This document shows, piece after piece, positions 1 to 8,826 of a DNA stretch of 64,000 nt. Location of the stretch: NCBI RefSeq assembly GCF_900169785.1, contig NZ_FWER01000009.1, forward strand, positions 192,855 to 256,854, read 5' to 3'. Below the pieces are notes generated by a model. It ran no database searches and had not been told where the DNA came from. It saw only the letters and a list, made by a program, of their open reading frames with translations. The stretch's first letter is position 1. Each line of letters opens with the position of its first letter. The stretch is from Rhizobium sullae. GTDB lineage: Bacteria > Pseudomonadota > Alphaproteobacteria > Rhizobiales > Rhizobiaceae. The position numbers and the translations under genes were made by a program.

Positions 1-1032
1 GCGGAACCGCTCGCAACCGCCTGGTATCTCTCCTGGGGCGTGCTGGGGGCCGGTATCCTGCAGCTCGCCGTCGTCTATATCGGGGTCCTTCATGCAGGCA
101 TGAGCATCGGCTTTCGCTTTCCGCGCATGACGCCGAACGTCAAGCGGCTGCTGATCCTCGCAGTCCCCGCCGCAGTCACAGGCGGCATCACGCAGATCAA
201 CCAGCTGATCGGCCAGGCGATCGCCTCATCCCGCGACGGTGCCATCGCCGCCCTGCAATATGCGGATCGCATCTACCAGCTGCCGCTCGGCGTCGTTGGC
301 GTTGCCGTCGGTGTCGTATTGCTGCCGGAGCTTGCCCGCGCTTTGAAGGGCGGCAATCTGCGTGAAGCCGGGAACCTGCAGAACCGTTCAATCGAATTCG
401 TGCTGTTCCTGACGATCCCCGCGGCCTTCGCCCTTTGGGTCCTTGCCGACGAGATCATCCGCGTGCTTTACGAACGTGGAGCCTTCCATCAGGAGAACAC
501 AGCGCTCGTCGGTTCGATCCTCGCGATCTACGGCATCGGCCTGCCGGCCTTCGTGCTCATCAAGGCGTTGCAGCCGGGCTTCTATGCCCGCGAGGATACC
601 AAGACGCCGATGCGCTTTTCGGCCGTTGCCGTCGGCGTTAACTGCGCCACGGCTCTGACGCTTTTCCCCTATCTCGGCGCACCGGGCATCGCGGTGGCGG
701 AAGCAGCCGCCGGCTGGATCAGCACGGTATTGCTTTTCGCAACGCTGCTGCGCCGCGGCCATCTTAACTGGGAATGGGCGCTGGCCCGGCGGGCGGCTCT
801 GCTCGTTGTATCGGCATCCGTGATGAGCGGCGGCATCGTTTTCCTGCAGCATCGCTGGGAACCGTGGCTCGCTTCCGGTGCCCATCTGGCGACCAAGGCC
901 GGTACGCTCGCCCTTTTGATCGCCATTTCGATGATCGTCTATTTCGCGACCGCCTTTTTGATTGGCGGCGCCGATGTCGGCATGATCCGGCGAAACCTCA
1001 ACCGAAAGCCTTCGCCCAAAGCCGAAGGATGA
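1..1032 (+). CDS. murJ: Lipid II flippase MurJ (MviN), C-terminal part
   Basis: The reading frame is open from the first base, so the 5' part of the gene lies outside the window; 343 residues remain. The protein is strongly hydrophobic, with repeated membrane segments. It carries the MurJ-like stretch RIYQLPLGVVGVAVGVVLLP followed by E-L-A-R, typical of the MOP-superfamily flippase that moves lipid-linked peptidoglycan precursor across the inner membrane. The C-terminus (NRKPSPKAEG) is a short hydrophilic tail. The next gene is convergent, so this gene ends its transcription unit. Family assignment rests on the conserved loop and the membrane pattern. Confidence 0.92.
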   Translation, partial: AEPLATAWYLSWGVLGAGILQLAVVYIGVLHAGMSIGFRFPRMTPNVKRLLILAVPAAVTGGITQINQLIGQAIASSRDGAIAALQYADRIYQLPLGVVGVAVGVVLLPELARALKGGNLREAGNLQNRSIEFVLFLTIPAAFALWVLADEIIRVLYERGAFHQENTALVGSILAIYGIGLPAFVLIKALQPGFYAREDTKTPMRFSAVAVGVNCATALTLFPYLGAPGIAVAEAAAGWISTVLLFATLLRRGHLNWEWALARRAALLVVSASVMSGGIVFLQHRWEPWLASGAHLATKAGTLALLIAISMIVYFATAFLIGGADVGMIRRNLNRKPSPKAEG

Positions 1033-1048
1033 ACCGCAGCCTTTGTTA

Positions 1049-1477
1049 TCAGCAGTGGCTCCAGCGCCGCTTCGGCCCGATGTCGACGTGGACGATGCCG
1101 TTGCAGTATCGCCCAATACCGCCGATACCCGGTGCCGTCTGCGCTGCCGCGATGATCGTCCGTTCCGATAGGCCCGGCACGCGGATGTCGGCTGCGTTGC
1201 AATGGCGATGCTGAGAATGCGCGCGGCCGGAATGCGGCCGGTGGCCGGACGTGACCATCGGTCTTCGGCCAGTCTTGGCCGCGATATGCGCGAGAACGGC
1301 TCTGAGTTTTGGCGGGAAGCAGCCGATTCTGACGCTCACGGTCTGAACCGTATAGGGCAGCGATGTCGTGTACTTGAGAAGTCTTACCGGGGGTTTTTTA
1401 CTGTTCTGCGCGCCGGCATTGACGCAACAGGACAAGGTGAACAAGCCAGCAAGAACGAGTGATAAAATCGTATGCAT
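1049..1477 (-). CDS. Small exported M15-type (D-Ala-D-Ala carboxypeptidase-like) protein
   Basis: This 142-residue protein begins with a hydrophobic signal sequence (MHTILSLVLAGLFTLSCC). The mature part has the M15-type zinc-site pattern: SGHRP, then SQHRHCNAAD (His-x6-Asp) and a C-terminal IVHVDIG (His-x-Asp). Members of this family act on peptidoglycan cross-links or stem peptides in the periplasm. I chose the internal ATG because GGAGGGG lies a few bases upstream, while a longer start adds 12 non-hydrophobic residues. It is shorter than classical D,D-carboxypeptidases and seems to be a stand-alone catalytic domain. Its tail faces murJ, another wall gene, but the two are convergent. Substrate and bond specificity cannot be told from the sequence. 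Confidence 0.72.
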   Translation of the reverse strand: MHTILSLVLAGLFTLSCCVNAGAQNSKKPPVRLLKYTTSLPYTVQTVSVRIGCFPPKLRAVLAHIAAKTGRRPMVTSGHRPHSGRAHSQHRHCNAADIRVPGLSERTIIAAAQTAPGIGGIGRYCNGIVHVDIGPKRRWSHC

Positions 1478-1852
1478 GACGTCCCCTCCAGATAGAGCGC
1501 AGTGGATTTCCACTGAGGCTCGGATTGGCGTCGAGAACGTTCATTCGAAAAGTGGCCAATTTGTGAAATTTTATGCCAACTCACTAAGTGAGACACCCTC
1601 ATATTATGGACCTAATTACAAAGTTGATAGCTAAAATTGAGTATAAAATACTCTCTACCATTCGATGAAAATCAAGACCTTGCAACAACGCGCATTAGAG
1701 GGAACAGGCCACCAGGAGAAAGGCGCCATAATTCGAATTAGCGCCGCCGACAATTTAATTTGGCACGATCAAAAAGCTGTCCTGCCGGAGCAAGCTCTTG
1801 ACCAAGTATCGAGTCCCCGCAACAAAAGATCTCTCGAAGCCGGAGTTTATAC
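1478..1852. other. Intergenic stretch without a convincing gene
   Basis: This stretch of about 375 bases lies between two divergent genes and is clearly AT-richer than its surroundings. It holds the ribosome-binding site of the M15-type gene at its left edge and must hold promoters for both neighbours. Short open frames cross it but none has a good start site or recognisable protein features. I see no tRNA, repeat or clear hairpin terminator. Confidence 0.5.
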
Positions 1853-2257
1853 GTGCGCCAATCCCTCTTCCTGGTCACCCTCGTCATCGATGACTACGAC
1901 CGCGCCAAGGCTTTCTACTGCGGCGCGCTCGGCTTCGACTGCCTACAGGACGAAATGCAGCCGGATGGCAAGCGCTGGGTAGTGGTGAAGCCCAAAGGAG
2001 GCGATGGCGCAGCGTTCCTTCTTGCCCGGGCAGTCAATGACGCACAGAAAGCGGCAATCGGAAATCAGACCGGCGGGCGTGTCGGCTTCTTTTTGAAGAC
2101 TGACGATTTTGCACAAGATCGTGCCGCCATGCTGGCCAACGGTGTGCGCTTTCTCGAAGAACCGCGGCATGAGGTCTACGGAACGGTGGCCGTGTTTTCG
2201 GATCCTTACGGCAACACTTTCGATCTGATCCAGCATGCCGCACCGGCCGCCTCTTGA
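1853..2257 (+). CDS. VOC superfamily (glyoxalase/bleomycin-resistance-like) protein
   Basis: This 134-residue protein has the paired beta-alpha-beta-beta-beta layout of vicinal-oxygen-chelate proteins. It opens with [20 protein letters not shown], the usual first motif, and ends with [20 protein letters not shown], where the Glu of metal-binding glyoxalases is replaced by Asp or is absent. It reads from a GTG. VOC proteins include glyoxalases, dioxygenases and resistance proteins, and the substrate cannot be guessed here. It is followed at short distance by trpS on the same strand. It is one of two intact VOC genes in the window; a third is a pseudogene. Confidence 0.78.
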   Translation: MRQSLFLVTLVIDDYDRAKAFYCGALGFDCLQDEMQPDGKRWVVVKPKGGDGAAFLLARAVNDAQKAAIGNQTGGRVGFFLKTDDFAQDRAAMLANGVRFLEEPRHEVYGTVAVFSDPYGNTFDLIQHAAPAAS

Positions 2258-2346
2258 TTGCAGTACCGAGCACGTGCATAAGCCGCCGCGTTAGCATCAT
2301 GGGCGTCTCTGCCCTGGGGCCCTCCACCAGCCTAATCGAGGATGAC

Positions 2347-3411
2347 GTGACCGAATTCAAGAAGCTCGTATTTTCCGGCGTTCAGCCGACCGGCAATCTC
2401 CATCTCGGCAACTATCTCGGCGCGATCCGCAAGTTCGTGGCGCTGCAAGAAGGCAACGACTGCATCTATTGCGTCGTCGACCTGCATTCCCTCACTGCGC
2501 AGCTCGTGCACAACGACCTGCCGGGCCAGATCCGCTCGATCGCCGCAGCCTTCATCGCCTCCGGCATCGATCCGGAAAAACATATCGTCTTCAACCAGTC
2601 GGCCGTGCCGCAGCATGCCGAACTCGCCTGGATCTTCAATTGCGTCGCCCGCATCGGCTGGATGAACCGCATGACGCAGTTCAAGGACAAGGCCGGCAAG
2701 GACCGCGAAAATGCCTCGCTCGGCCTGCTTGCCTATCCGAGCCTGATGGCCGCCGACATCCTCGTTTATCGCGGCACGCATGTTCCGGTCGGCGACGATC
2801 AGAAGCAGCATCTCGAGCTTGCCCGCGACATCGCGATGAAGTTTAACCTGGACTATCAAGATCACATCCGCCGCGCCGGCCAGGGCGTCGACATCACCGT
2901 CGGCGACGAGCCGGTGCACGCCTATTTCCCGATGGTCGAACCGCTGATTGAAGGCCCTGCACCGCGCGTGATGTCGCTGCGCGACGGCACCAAGAAGATG
3001 TCCAAATCCGATCCGTCCGATCTCTCGCGCATCAACCTGATGGACGACGAGGACGCGATCTCGAAGAAGATCCGCAAGGCGAAGACCGATCCGGACGGCT
3101 TGCCGAGCGAGGTCGAGGGCCTGAAGGGCCGCCCGGAAGCCGACAACCTCGTCGGCATCTATGGGGCGCTTGCCGACAAAACGAAAACTGAGGTGCTTGC
3201 CGAATTCGGCGGCCAGCAGTTTTCCGTCTTCAAGCCGGCGCTGGTCGATCTCGCCGTTCAGGTGCTCTCGCCGATCACCGGTGAAATGCGCCGCCTCATG
3301 GACGATACCAGCCATATCGACGCTATTCTCCGCAACGGCGGCGAACGCGCCCGGGCCCGCGCCGAAGCGACCATGAAGGACGTCCGCGACATCATCGGCT
3401 TTCTCTATTGA
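2347..3411 (+). CDS. trpS: Tryptophanyl-tRNA synthetase
   Basis: This class I aminoacyl-tRNA synthetase charges tRNA-Trp with tryptophan in the cytoplasm. The class signatures are visible: the HIGH-like motif in [16 protein letters not shown] near the N-terminus and the KMSKS loop in [10 protein letters not shown]. The C-terminus has the usual helical anticodon-binding domain. The frame extends further upstream, but the GTG at the start of [16 protein letters not shown] gives 354 residues, the normal length for rhizobial TrpS, with GAGG just upstream. A convergent or overlapping partner is absent. Downstream lies a RIME-like repeat. Confidence 0.96.
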   Translation: MTEFKKLVFSGVQPTGNLHLGNYLGAIRKFVALQEGNDCIYCVVDLHSLTAQLVHNDLPGQIRSIAAAFIASGIDPEKHIVFNQSAVPQHAELAWIFNCVARIGWMNRMTQFKDKAGKDRENASLGLLAYPSLMAADILVYRGTHVPVGDDQKQHLELARDIAMKFNLDYQDHIRRAGQGVDITVGDEPVHAYFPMVEPLIEGPAPRVMSLRDGTKKMSKSDPSDLSRINLMDDEDAISKKIRKAKTDPDGLPSEVEGLKGRPEADNLVGIYGALADKTKTEVLAEFGGQQFSVFKPALVDLAVQVLSPITGEMRRLMDDTSHIDAILRNGGERARARAEATMKDVRDIIGFLY

Positions 3412-3419
3412 GACAGCCT

Positions 3420-3575
3420 TTCTTCTCCCCTCGGGGAGAAGATGTCCAAAGGACAGATAGGGGTGAGCGACCAAAGGCGCGAACGGCCTGAGCGAAAGCG
3501 AGGGACGAATTTGCCATACGCAGCCCTCATCCGACCCTTCGGGCCCCCCTTATCCCCAAGGGAAGAAGGGATAAA
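3420..3575. repeat. RIME-like palindromic intergenic repeat
   Basis: The trpS–usp spacer carries two imperfect inverted segments. The left one begins TTCTCCCCTCGGGGAGAAG, itself a hairpin, followed by ATGTCCAAAGGACAGATAGG. The right one reads CCCTCATCCGACCCTTCGGG and then CCCAAGGGAAGAAGGG. The layout resembles the Rhizobium-specific intergenic mosaic elements (RIME) found in many copies in rhizobial genomes. The short frames that cross it have no coding character. It probably forms a folded 3' end on the trpS transcript. Confidence 0.7.
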
Positions 3576-3620
3576 GGAGGGGCTTGCAAATTTTCCGGAT
3601 CAGGTGTCAGAGTCCGCGCC

Positions 3621-4112
3621 ATGGTATCAAAGCGACTCTCACGGCTCGAAGGGCATCGCCGCAAGTTCATGGCGGTGATCGATGGCACGCCGGAATGCCA
3701 GAGCGCCGTGCACTATGCCGGCAGGCGCGCCAAGAATTCCAATGGCGGACTGGTTCTCGTTTACGTAATTCCCGAAGGCGATTTTCAGCAATGGCTGGGC
3801 GTCGAGGAGATCATGCGAGCCGAAGCCCGCGAGGAGGCCGAAGCCGTCGTCTCCAAGTCGGCGCAAGTGGTGCGCGAATCGATTGGCATCGAGCCGGAAA
3901 TCGTCATCCGCGAGGGCAGCGCGGTCGAAGAGATCAATGCAGTGATCGAAGAAGATCGCGACATTGCGATCCTGGTGCTGGCCGCAAGCTCGGCCAAGGA
4001 GGGTCCCGGACCATTGGTATCGTCCGTTGTCGGAAAAGCAGCTACCTTTCCTATCCCTGTTACCGTGTTGCCCGATACGCTGACGAATGAGGAATTAGAC
4101 GCGCTGGCGTAA
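3621..4112 (+). CDS. Universal stress protein (UspA family)
   Basis: This 163-residue single-domain protein has the Usp fold pattern: KFMAVIDGTPECQSAVHYAGRRA at the N-terminus (beta strand plus Asp-containing loop), then GGLVLVYVIPEGDF, and a C-terminal strand with PVTVLPD. A glycine-rich ATP-binding G-2x-G-9x-G pattern is only weakly represented by LAASSAKEGPGPLVSSVVGK, so it is unclear whether it binds nucleotide. Usp proteins are cytoplasmic and are induced by stress or growth arrest. It stands alone between trpS and the nfu-like gene. Confidence 0.82.
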   Translation: MVSKRLSRLEGHRRKFMAVIDGTPECQSAVHYAGRRAKNSNGGLVLVYVIPEGDFQQWLGVEEIMRAEAREEAEAVVSKSAQVVRESIGIEPEIVIREGSAVEEINAVIEEDRDIAILVLAASSAKEGPGPLVSSVVGKAATFPIPVTVLPDTLTNEELDALA

Positions 4113-4240
4113 GACAGAATGTCGAATGGCGACTATTTGTGGAGTCTTTATCTCTTGAATAGCGCCGCCGATCGGCTTATTTTCTTTTGAAGAATTCTAA
4201 AGACGGCCTGAGCGACAACCTGGCCCGCATGGAGAGCGAA

Positions 4241-4807
4241 ATGTTCATTCAGACCGAAGCCACGCCGAATCCGGCCACCCAGAAGTTCCTGCCGGGCAAG
4301 GTCGTGATGGAAACTGGTACGGCCGAGTTCCGCAGCGCCGAGGAAGCTCAGGCTTCGCCCCTCGCCGCCCGCCTTTTTGAAATCCCGGGCGTCACTGGCG
4401 TCTATTTCGGCTACGATTTCATCTCCGTTTCCAAGGAGAACCAGGAGTGGCAGCACCTGAAGCCCGCCATCCTTGGCTCTATCATGGAGCACTTCATGTC
4501 CGGAAAGCCGGTCATGGGCGACGCCTCCGTATTTTCGGAAGAACTCGATGCGGACGGTGAATTCTTCGATGAGGCCGACGAGACCATCGTACTCACCATC
4601 AAGGAACTGCTTGAAACCCGCGTGCGCCCGGCAGTTGCCCAGGATGGCGGCGACATCACGTTTCGCGGCTTCAAGGACGGCAAGGTCTATCTCAACATGA
4701 AGGGCTCCTGCTCCGGCTGCCCCTCTTCGACCGCAACACTGAAGCATGGTGTCCAGAACCTGCTTCGCCACTTCGTTCCCGAAGTGCAGGAAGTCATCGC
4801 TGCCTGA
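4241..4807 (+). CDS. NifU/Nfu-type Fe-S cluster scaffold protein
   Basis: This 188-residue protein has an N-terminal Nfu_N domain (MFIQTEATPNPATQKFLPGK) and a C-terminal NifU-like domain with the cluster-binding pair in SCSGCPSST. Such proteins carry Fe-S clusters and hand them to apoproteins in the cytoplasm. The frame continues upstream to a TTG, but the chosen ATG has GGAGAG in front and begins exactly at the conserved N-terminus. It is followed on the same strand by tsaB, as in many rhizobia, though a spacer of about 77 bases suggests separate expression is possible. Confidence 0.9.
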   Translation: MFIQTEATPNPATQKFLPGKVVMETGTAEFRSAEEAQASPLAARLFEIPGVTGVYFGYDFISVSKENQEWQHLKPAILGSIMEHFMSGKPVMGDASVFSEELDADGEFFDEADETIVLTIKELLETRVRPAVAQDGGDITFRGFKDGKVYLNMKGSCSGCPSSTATLKHGVQNLLRHFVPEVQEVIAA

Positions 4808-4884
4808 CGATCTGTTCAAAATTCATCCGGCTCAGCATTGCGCCGGATGAATTTGTGATAGGCTTTTATTCGGAAATTGATGAC

Positions 4885-5544
4885 ATGATTGTTCTGGCGC
4901 TCGACACGGCTGGTGTGGATTGCGCTGCCGCTCTCTACGACAGCGGCAGGGATGCGGTGCTGGGGGAGGCATCGGACTTGATCGGCAAGGGCCATGCAGA
5001 GCATTTGATGGGAATCATCGACCGCGTGCTCAAGCAGGCGGACATGAAACTCGCGATGGCCGAACGTGTTGCCGTTACGATCGGTCCCGGCTCCTTTACC
5101 GGAATCCGCGTTGGCGTTGCCGCAGCACGCGGGTTCGGCCTTGCGCTTAATATCCCGACTGTCGGCATCACGACCCTGGAGACCATGGCCGCCGCCCAGC
5201 GCGAGAAGACGCCCAGCCGCCCCGTCCTTGCCGCCATGGACGCCAAGCGCGGCGAAATCTACCTCCAGAGCTTTTCCGCTGACGGCTTGGCGTTGGACGA
5301 ACCTCGCGCAGTGACAGTCGAGGAAGCGCAGGCTTTCGCGGCCAACTTCGACGGCGAGATCACCGGATCTGCAACGCCGCTGCTGAAACCCAACGCGACG
5401 GGCGAACACGCCAATAAATTCCCAATTTCTATCGTGGCACGCCTTGGTGCGGCCGCCGATCCCGGTTCAGGAAAGCCGAAGCCTCTTTATCTGCGCGGAC
5501 CCGATGCCAAACCGCAGGCCGGGTTCGCGATCGCGCGAGTATGA
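4885..5544 (+). CDS. tsaB: tRNA t6A37 biosynthesis protein TsaB
   Basis: TsaB (YeaZ) is the non-catalytic partner of TsaD in making N6-threonylcarbamoyladenosine at position 37 of ANN-decoding tRNAs. The 219-residue protein shows the ASKHA-type start MIVLALDTAGVDCAAALYD and the family signature TIGPGSFTGIRVGVAAARG. An earlier ATG would add ten non-conserved residues, so the start was set at MIVLALDT. Its stop overlaps the start of rimI by four bases (ATGA), indicating translational coupling. TsaB and RimI genes are commonly adjacent in bacteria. Confidence 0.93.
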   Translation: MIVLALDTAGVDCAAALYDSGRDAVLGEASDLIGKGHAEHLMGIIDRVLKQADMKLAMAERVAVTIGPGSFTGIRVGVAAARGFGLALNIPTVGITTLETMAAAQREKTPSRPVLAAMDAKRGEIYLQSFSADGLALDEPRAVTVEEAQAFAANFDGEITGSATPLLKPNATGEHANKFPISIVARLGAAADPGSGKPKPLYLRGPDAKPQAGFAIARV

Positions 5545-6041
5545 CCATGCTGGAATCCTATCTGACTCTGAAGCCGGCTTTCGAGATCGTCGCAATGGAC
5601 AATGACGATTGCCAGGCGGTTGCCGTGCTGCATGGCGAACGCTTTGCCCGCCCGTGGGGCGACGGCGAGTTCTATAGCCTGCTCAGCCAGGACACCGTCT
5701 TCGGCTTCGTCGCGCGCCAAACCAACGCTTTCCTGAAAAAGCCTCTGCGGGGCTTCGTGCTTGCCCGCCAGGTCGCCGGCGAAGCGGAAATCCTGGCAAT
5801 CGCCGTGCAGGCGAAGGTTGGCGGCGCCGGCCTCGGCTGGCGGCTGATGCAGGCGGCGATGCGCGAAGCCAAGCTGCGCGGCGGCGAAAGCATGTTCCTG
5901 GAAGTCGACCACGGCAATGCCGCCGCCCTCGGCCTCTACCGTAAGCTCGGCTTTGAGAAAGTCGGCGAGCGCCGCGGATACTACAAGGATGCGAACGGTG
6001 CGGTTTCCACGGCGCTTGTCATGAAGCGCGTTCTTCGCTAG
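5541..6041 (+). CDS. rimI: Ribosomal protein bS18-alanine N-acetyltransferase RimI-like (GNAT)
   Basis: This GNAT-fold acetyltransferase of 166 residues has the acetyl-CoA pyrophosphate loop in QAKVGGAGLGWRLMQ (Q/R-x-x-G-x-G/A pattern) and the following LEVDHGNAAALGLYRKLGFE typical of RimI. RimI acetylates the N-terminal alanine of ribosomal protein S18. The N-terminal extension of about 20 residues before the conserved core is usual for rhizobial homologues. It overlaps tsaB by four bases and precedes mur, so tsaB–rimI form one unit that may extend into mur. Confidence 0.9.
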   Translation: MTMLESYLTLKPAFEIVAMDNDDCQAVAVLHGERFARPWGDGEFYSLLSQDTVFGFVARQTNAFLKKPLRGFVLARQVAGEAEILAIAVQAKVGGAGLGWRLMQAAMREAKLRGGESMFLEVDHGNAAALGLYRKLGFEKVGERRGYYKDANGAVSTALVMKRVLR

Positions 6042-6079
6042 TGCCGTTTGAGAACCGGAATCTGGAATGAAGGCCGCCA

Positions 6080-6508
6080 ATGACCGACACAACCAAGACC
6101 CTTGAGGAGCTTTGCACCGAGCGCGGCATGCGAATGACCGAACAGCGCCGCGTGATCGCCCGTATCCTTGAAGAGTCGGAAGATCACCCGGATGTCGAGG
6201 AACTGTACCGTCGCTCAGTTAAGGTCGATGCAAAGATTTCGATCTCCACCGTCTACCGCACCGTCAAGCTCTTTGAAGACGCCGGCATCATCGCCCGCCA
6301 TGATTTCCGCGACGGCCGTTCACGCTATGAGACGGTGCCGGAAGAGCATCACGACCACCTGATAGACCTGAAGAACGGCGTGGTCATCGAATTCCGCTCG
6401 CCGGAGATCGAGGCCCTGCAAGAGCGCATTGCCCGCGAGCATGGCTTCCAGCTCGTCGATCACCGGCTGGAACTCTACGGCATTCCGCTGAAGAAAGACG
6501 AACGCTGA
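6080..6508 (+). CDS. mur: Fur-family manganese regulator Mur
   Basis: This 142-residue Fur-family repressor has the winged helix (TEQRRVIARILEESEDHPDVEEL, then SISTVYRTVKLFEDAGII) and the metal-binding EEHHDHLI segment. In Rhizobium and Sinorhizobium the Fur homologue at this locus responds to manganese and is called Mur; iron control was taken over by RirA. I see only one cysteine (in ELCTERG) and none of the C-terminal CxxC pairs that hold the structural zinc of enterobacterial Fur, which fits the rhizobial group. It lies between rimI and olsA on the same strand. The name is assigned by sequence similarity and genus context. Confidence 0.88.
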   Translation: MTDTTKTLEELCTERGMRMTEQRRVIARILEESEDHPDVEELYRRSVKVDAKISISTVYRTVKLFEDAGIIARHDFRDGRSRYETVPEEHHDHLIDLKNGVVIEFRSPEIEALQERIAREHGFQLVDHRLELYGIPLKKDER

Positions 6509-6538
6509 GCCGATGACCGCAGCCGCAGGGAGTTCGCG

Positions 6539-7336
6539 TTGATCGTCTGGCTGCGCATCGCCTATGCCGCGGTCGTTATCGCCGCCGCCAGCATGCCGCT
6601 GATGCCATTGCAGCTTCTCAGTCTCCATTTCGACTGGAGGCTCCGCCGCATGCTTCCGCGTCTTTGGCACCGCGCGGCCTGCCACGCACTCGGAATTCGC
6701 GTGAAGGTCCACGGCAAGCTCGAAGGGCGCAGGCCGCTGATGCTATGCGTCAATCACGCGTCGTGGATGGATATCATGGTCATGTCCTCGGTCGCCGATG
6801 TCGCCTTCATCGCCAAAATAGAGGTGCGCGACTGGCCCATCTTCGGGCTGCTCGCCCGCCTGCAGAAAAGCGTTTTCATCGTCCGCGAAGAAAAGCGGAA
6901 GACCGGCAGTCAGGCAAGCGAGATTGCGGACCGGATGGCGGACGGCGAGATCATCGTGCTCTTTCCCGAAGGCACGACTTCGGACGGCAATCGTTTGCTG
7001 GACGTCAAATCCTCGCTCTTCGGAGCGGCCGCCATGGCAGTGCCGCACTCGCCGCACGGCTCCGTCTTCGTGCAGCCGGTCGCGATCGCCTATACCAAGG
7101 CGCACGGCGTTGCGATGGGCCGCTATCACCGCCCGCTGGCCGGCTGGCCCGGCGACGTGGAACTCGTGCCACACCTGATGGACGTCGTGAAATGTGCGGC
7201 GCTCGATGCCGAGGTCTCCTTCGGCGAGGCGGTCGAATACCGCTCTGATTCGAATCGGAAGGACGTCAGCGCCACCATCGCCCGCCGCATCCGTGCTATG
7301 CTCAACAGCCGCCTGCGCGGCCGCGAAATCTCTTGA
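6539..7336 (+). CDS. olsA: 1-acyl-glycerol/lyso-ornithine-lipid acyltransferase (OlsA/PlsC family)
   Basis: The protein is a 265-residue membrane-associated acyltransferase with an N-terminal hydrophobic anchor. It has the catalytic NHASWMD (H-x4-D) motif and the downstream substrate motif LFPEGTTSDGN. In Sinorhizobium meliloti the PlsC-family gene directly before miaB is olsA, whose product adds the second acyl chain of ornithine lipids; the same order is seen here, hence the symbol. It starts at a TTG in my reading. A general PlsC role in phosphatidic acid synthesis cannot be excluded from sequence alone. Confidence 0.8.
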   Translation: MIVWLRIAYAAVVIAAASMPLMPLQLLSLHFDWRLRRMLPRLWHRAACHALGIRVKVHGKLEGRRPLMLCVNHASWMDIMVMSSVADVAFIAKIEVRDWPIFGLLARLQKSVFIVREEKRKTGSQASEIADRMADGEIIVLFPEGTTSDGNRLLDVKSSLFGAAAMAVPHSPHGSVFVQPVAIAYTKAHGVAMGRYHRPLAGWPGDVELVPHLMDVVKCAALDAEVSFGEAVEYRSDSNRKDVSATIARRIRAMLNSRLRGREIS

Positions 7337-7385
7337 GGGAAAATTTCGATTTTCTAAAGGGCAAAAAACCACTAAATAGCCCGCC

Positions 7386-8813
7386 ATGACCCAAGACACC
7401 GCCCTTCTTCCGCCCCCGGAGACCATCCCCAGCGAAGGCCTCCGCAATGGCAGCAACAGCCGCAAGGTTTTCATCAAGACTTACGGCTGCCAGATGAACG
7501 TCTACGACTCGATGCGCATGAGTGATGCGCTCGCCCGCGATGGTTACGAGCCGACGGAGAATATGGAGGAGGCCGACCTCGTCCTGCTCAATACTTGTCA
7601 CATCCGCGAAAAGGCCGCCGAAAAGGTCTATTCGGCGCTCGGCCGCTTGCGCGATATGAAGAAGAAGAAGGCTGCCGACGGGCGCGAGATGATGATCGGC
7701 GTCACCGGATGCGTTGCCCAGGCCGAGGGTGAGGAAATCCTGCGCCGCGCGCCTGCCGTCGATGTGGTCATCGGCCCGCAGACCTATCACCGCCTGCCGG
7801 ACGCGCTGCGGCGTGCCAAGGAAGGCCATCGCGTTGTCGATACGGAATATGCGCTGGAAGACAAGTTCGAACACTTGCCGATCGCCGAAACCAGAAAGAT
7901 CCGTTCGCGCGGTGTCACTGCATTCCTGACGGTGCAGGAAGGCTGCGACAAGTTCTGCACCTTCTGCGTCGTGCCTTACACGCGTGGTTCGGAGATCTCC
8001 CGGCCGGTCAACCAGATTGTCGAAGAAGCACAGAACCTCATCAAAGGCGGAGTGCGGGAAATCACATTGCTCGGCCAGAATGTCAACGCGTGGCATGGCG
8101 CCGGGACCAATGGCGAGGAATGGAGCCTTGGCGATCTGCTCTATCGCCTCGCTGAAATTCCGGGGCTTGCCCGGCTCCGGTACACCACCAGCCATCCGCG
8201 CGACATGGACGACCGCTTGATCGAGGCGCATCGCGATCTGCGGGCGTTGATGCCCTACTTGCACCTGCCGGTGCAGGCGGGCTCGGACCGCATCCTGAAA
8301 GCCATGAACCGGCGCCATACAGCAGCGGAATACATGACGCTCATTGAGCGCATTCGCGCAGCCCGCCCCGACATCGCGCTGTCGGGCGATTTCATCGTTG
8401 GTTTTCCCGGGGAGACAGACAAGGATTTTGACGCTACACTGAGTTTGGTGGAGGAGGTTCGCTATGCGCAGGCTTTCTCCTTCAAATATTCGACGCGGCC
8501 GGGTACGCCCGGGGCGGAACTGAAGGACCAGGTGCCGGAAGAGATCAAGGCAGAACGGCTCGAGCGCCTGCAGGCGCTTCTCCTCAAGCAGACGCAGGAA
8601 TTCAACAGATCCTGCATCGGCAAGGAAATCGATTTGTTGCTTGAAAAGCCCGGCCGGATGCCGGGACAACTTATTGGTCGTTCTCCCTGGCTTCAGTCAG
8701 TGAATGTTGATGCAAAAGCATCGCAAATCGGTGACATTATCAAAGTGCGAATCACCGGAACCGGAACGAACAGCCTGTTTGCCGAGTTTGCAGAGGCTGG
8801 GGTTTTAACCTAG
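7386..8813 (+). CDS. miaB: tRNA-2-methylthio-N6-dimethylallyladenosine synthase MiaB
   Basis: MiaB is a radical-SAM methylthiotransferase that converts i6A37 to ms2i6A37 in tRNA. The 475-residue protein has the three expected parts. The N-terminal UPF0004 domain opens with [12 protein letters not shown] and has its other cluster cysteines in [11 protein letters not shown] and GVTGCVAQ. The radical-SAM core has [15 protein letters not shown] (CxxxCxxC). A C-terminal TRAM domain ends the protein. It is 49 bases downstream of olsA and is followed closely by phoH, as in other rhizobia. Confidence 0.96.
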   Translation: MTQDTALLPPPETIPSEGLRNGSNSRKVFIKTYGCQMNVYDSMRMSDALARDGYEPTENMEEADLVLLNTCHIREKAAEKVYSALGRLRDMKKKKAADGREMMIGVTGCVAQAEGEEILRRAPAVDVVIGPQTYHRLPDALRRAKEGHRVVDTEYALEDKFEHLPIAETRKIRSRGVTAFLTVQEGCDKFCTFCVVPYTRGSEISRPVNQIVEEAQNLIKGGVREITLLGQNVNAWHGAGTNGEEWSLGDLLYRLAEIPGLARLRYTTSHPRDMDDRLIEAHRDLRALMPYLHLPVQAGSDRILKAMNRRHTAAEYMTLIERIRAARPDIALSGDFIVGFPGETDKDFDATLSLVEEVRYAQAFSFKYSTRPGTPGAELKDQVPEEIKAERLERLQALLLKQTQEFNRSCIGKEIDLLLEKPGRMPGQLIGRSPWLQSVNVDAKASQIGDIIKVRITGTGTNSLFAEFAEAGVLT

Positions 8814-8826
8814 GGAGCTCGACCGC

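Noticed and set aside
1665..1982. Open frame of 105 codons running into the VOC gene
   Set aside because: Its second half is an out-of-frame reading of the VOC gene and its first half has no ribosome-binding site or protein features.
2332..3474. Long open frame antisense to trpS (380 codons)
   Set aside because: It mirrors a certain gene, has no ribosome-binding site and shows no protein family features; such shadows are common at this GC content.
7302..8669. Long open frame antisense to miaB (455 codons)
   Set aside because: The sense strand has clear MiaB motifs; the antisense product is histidine- and arginine-rich without any domain.
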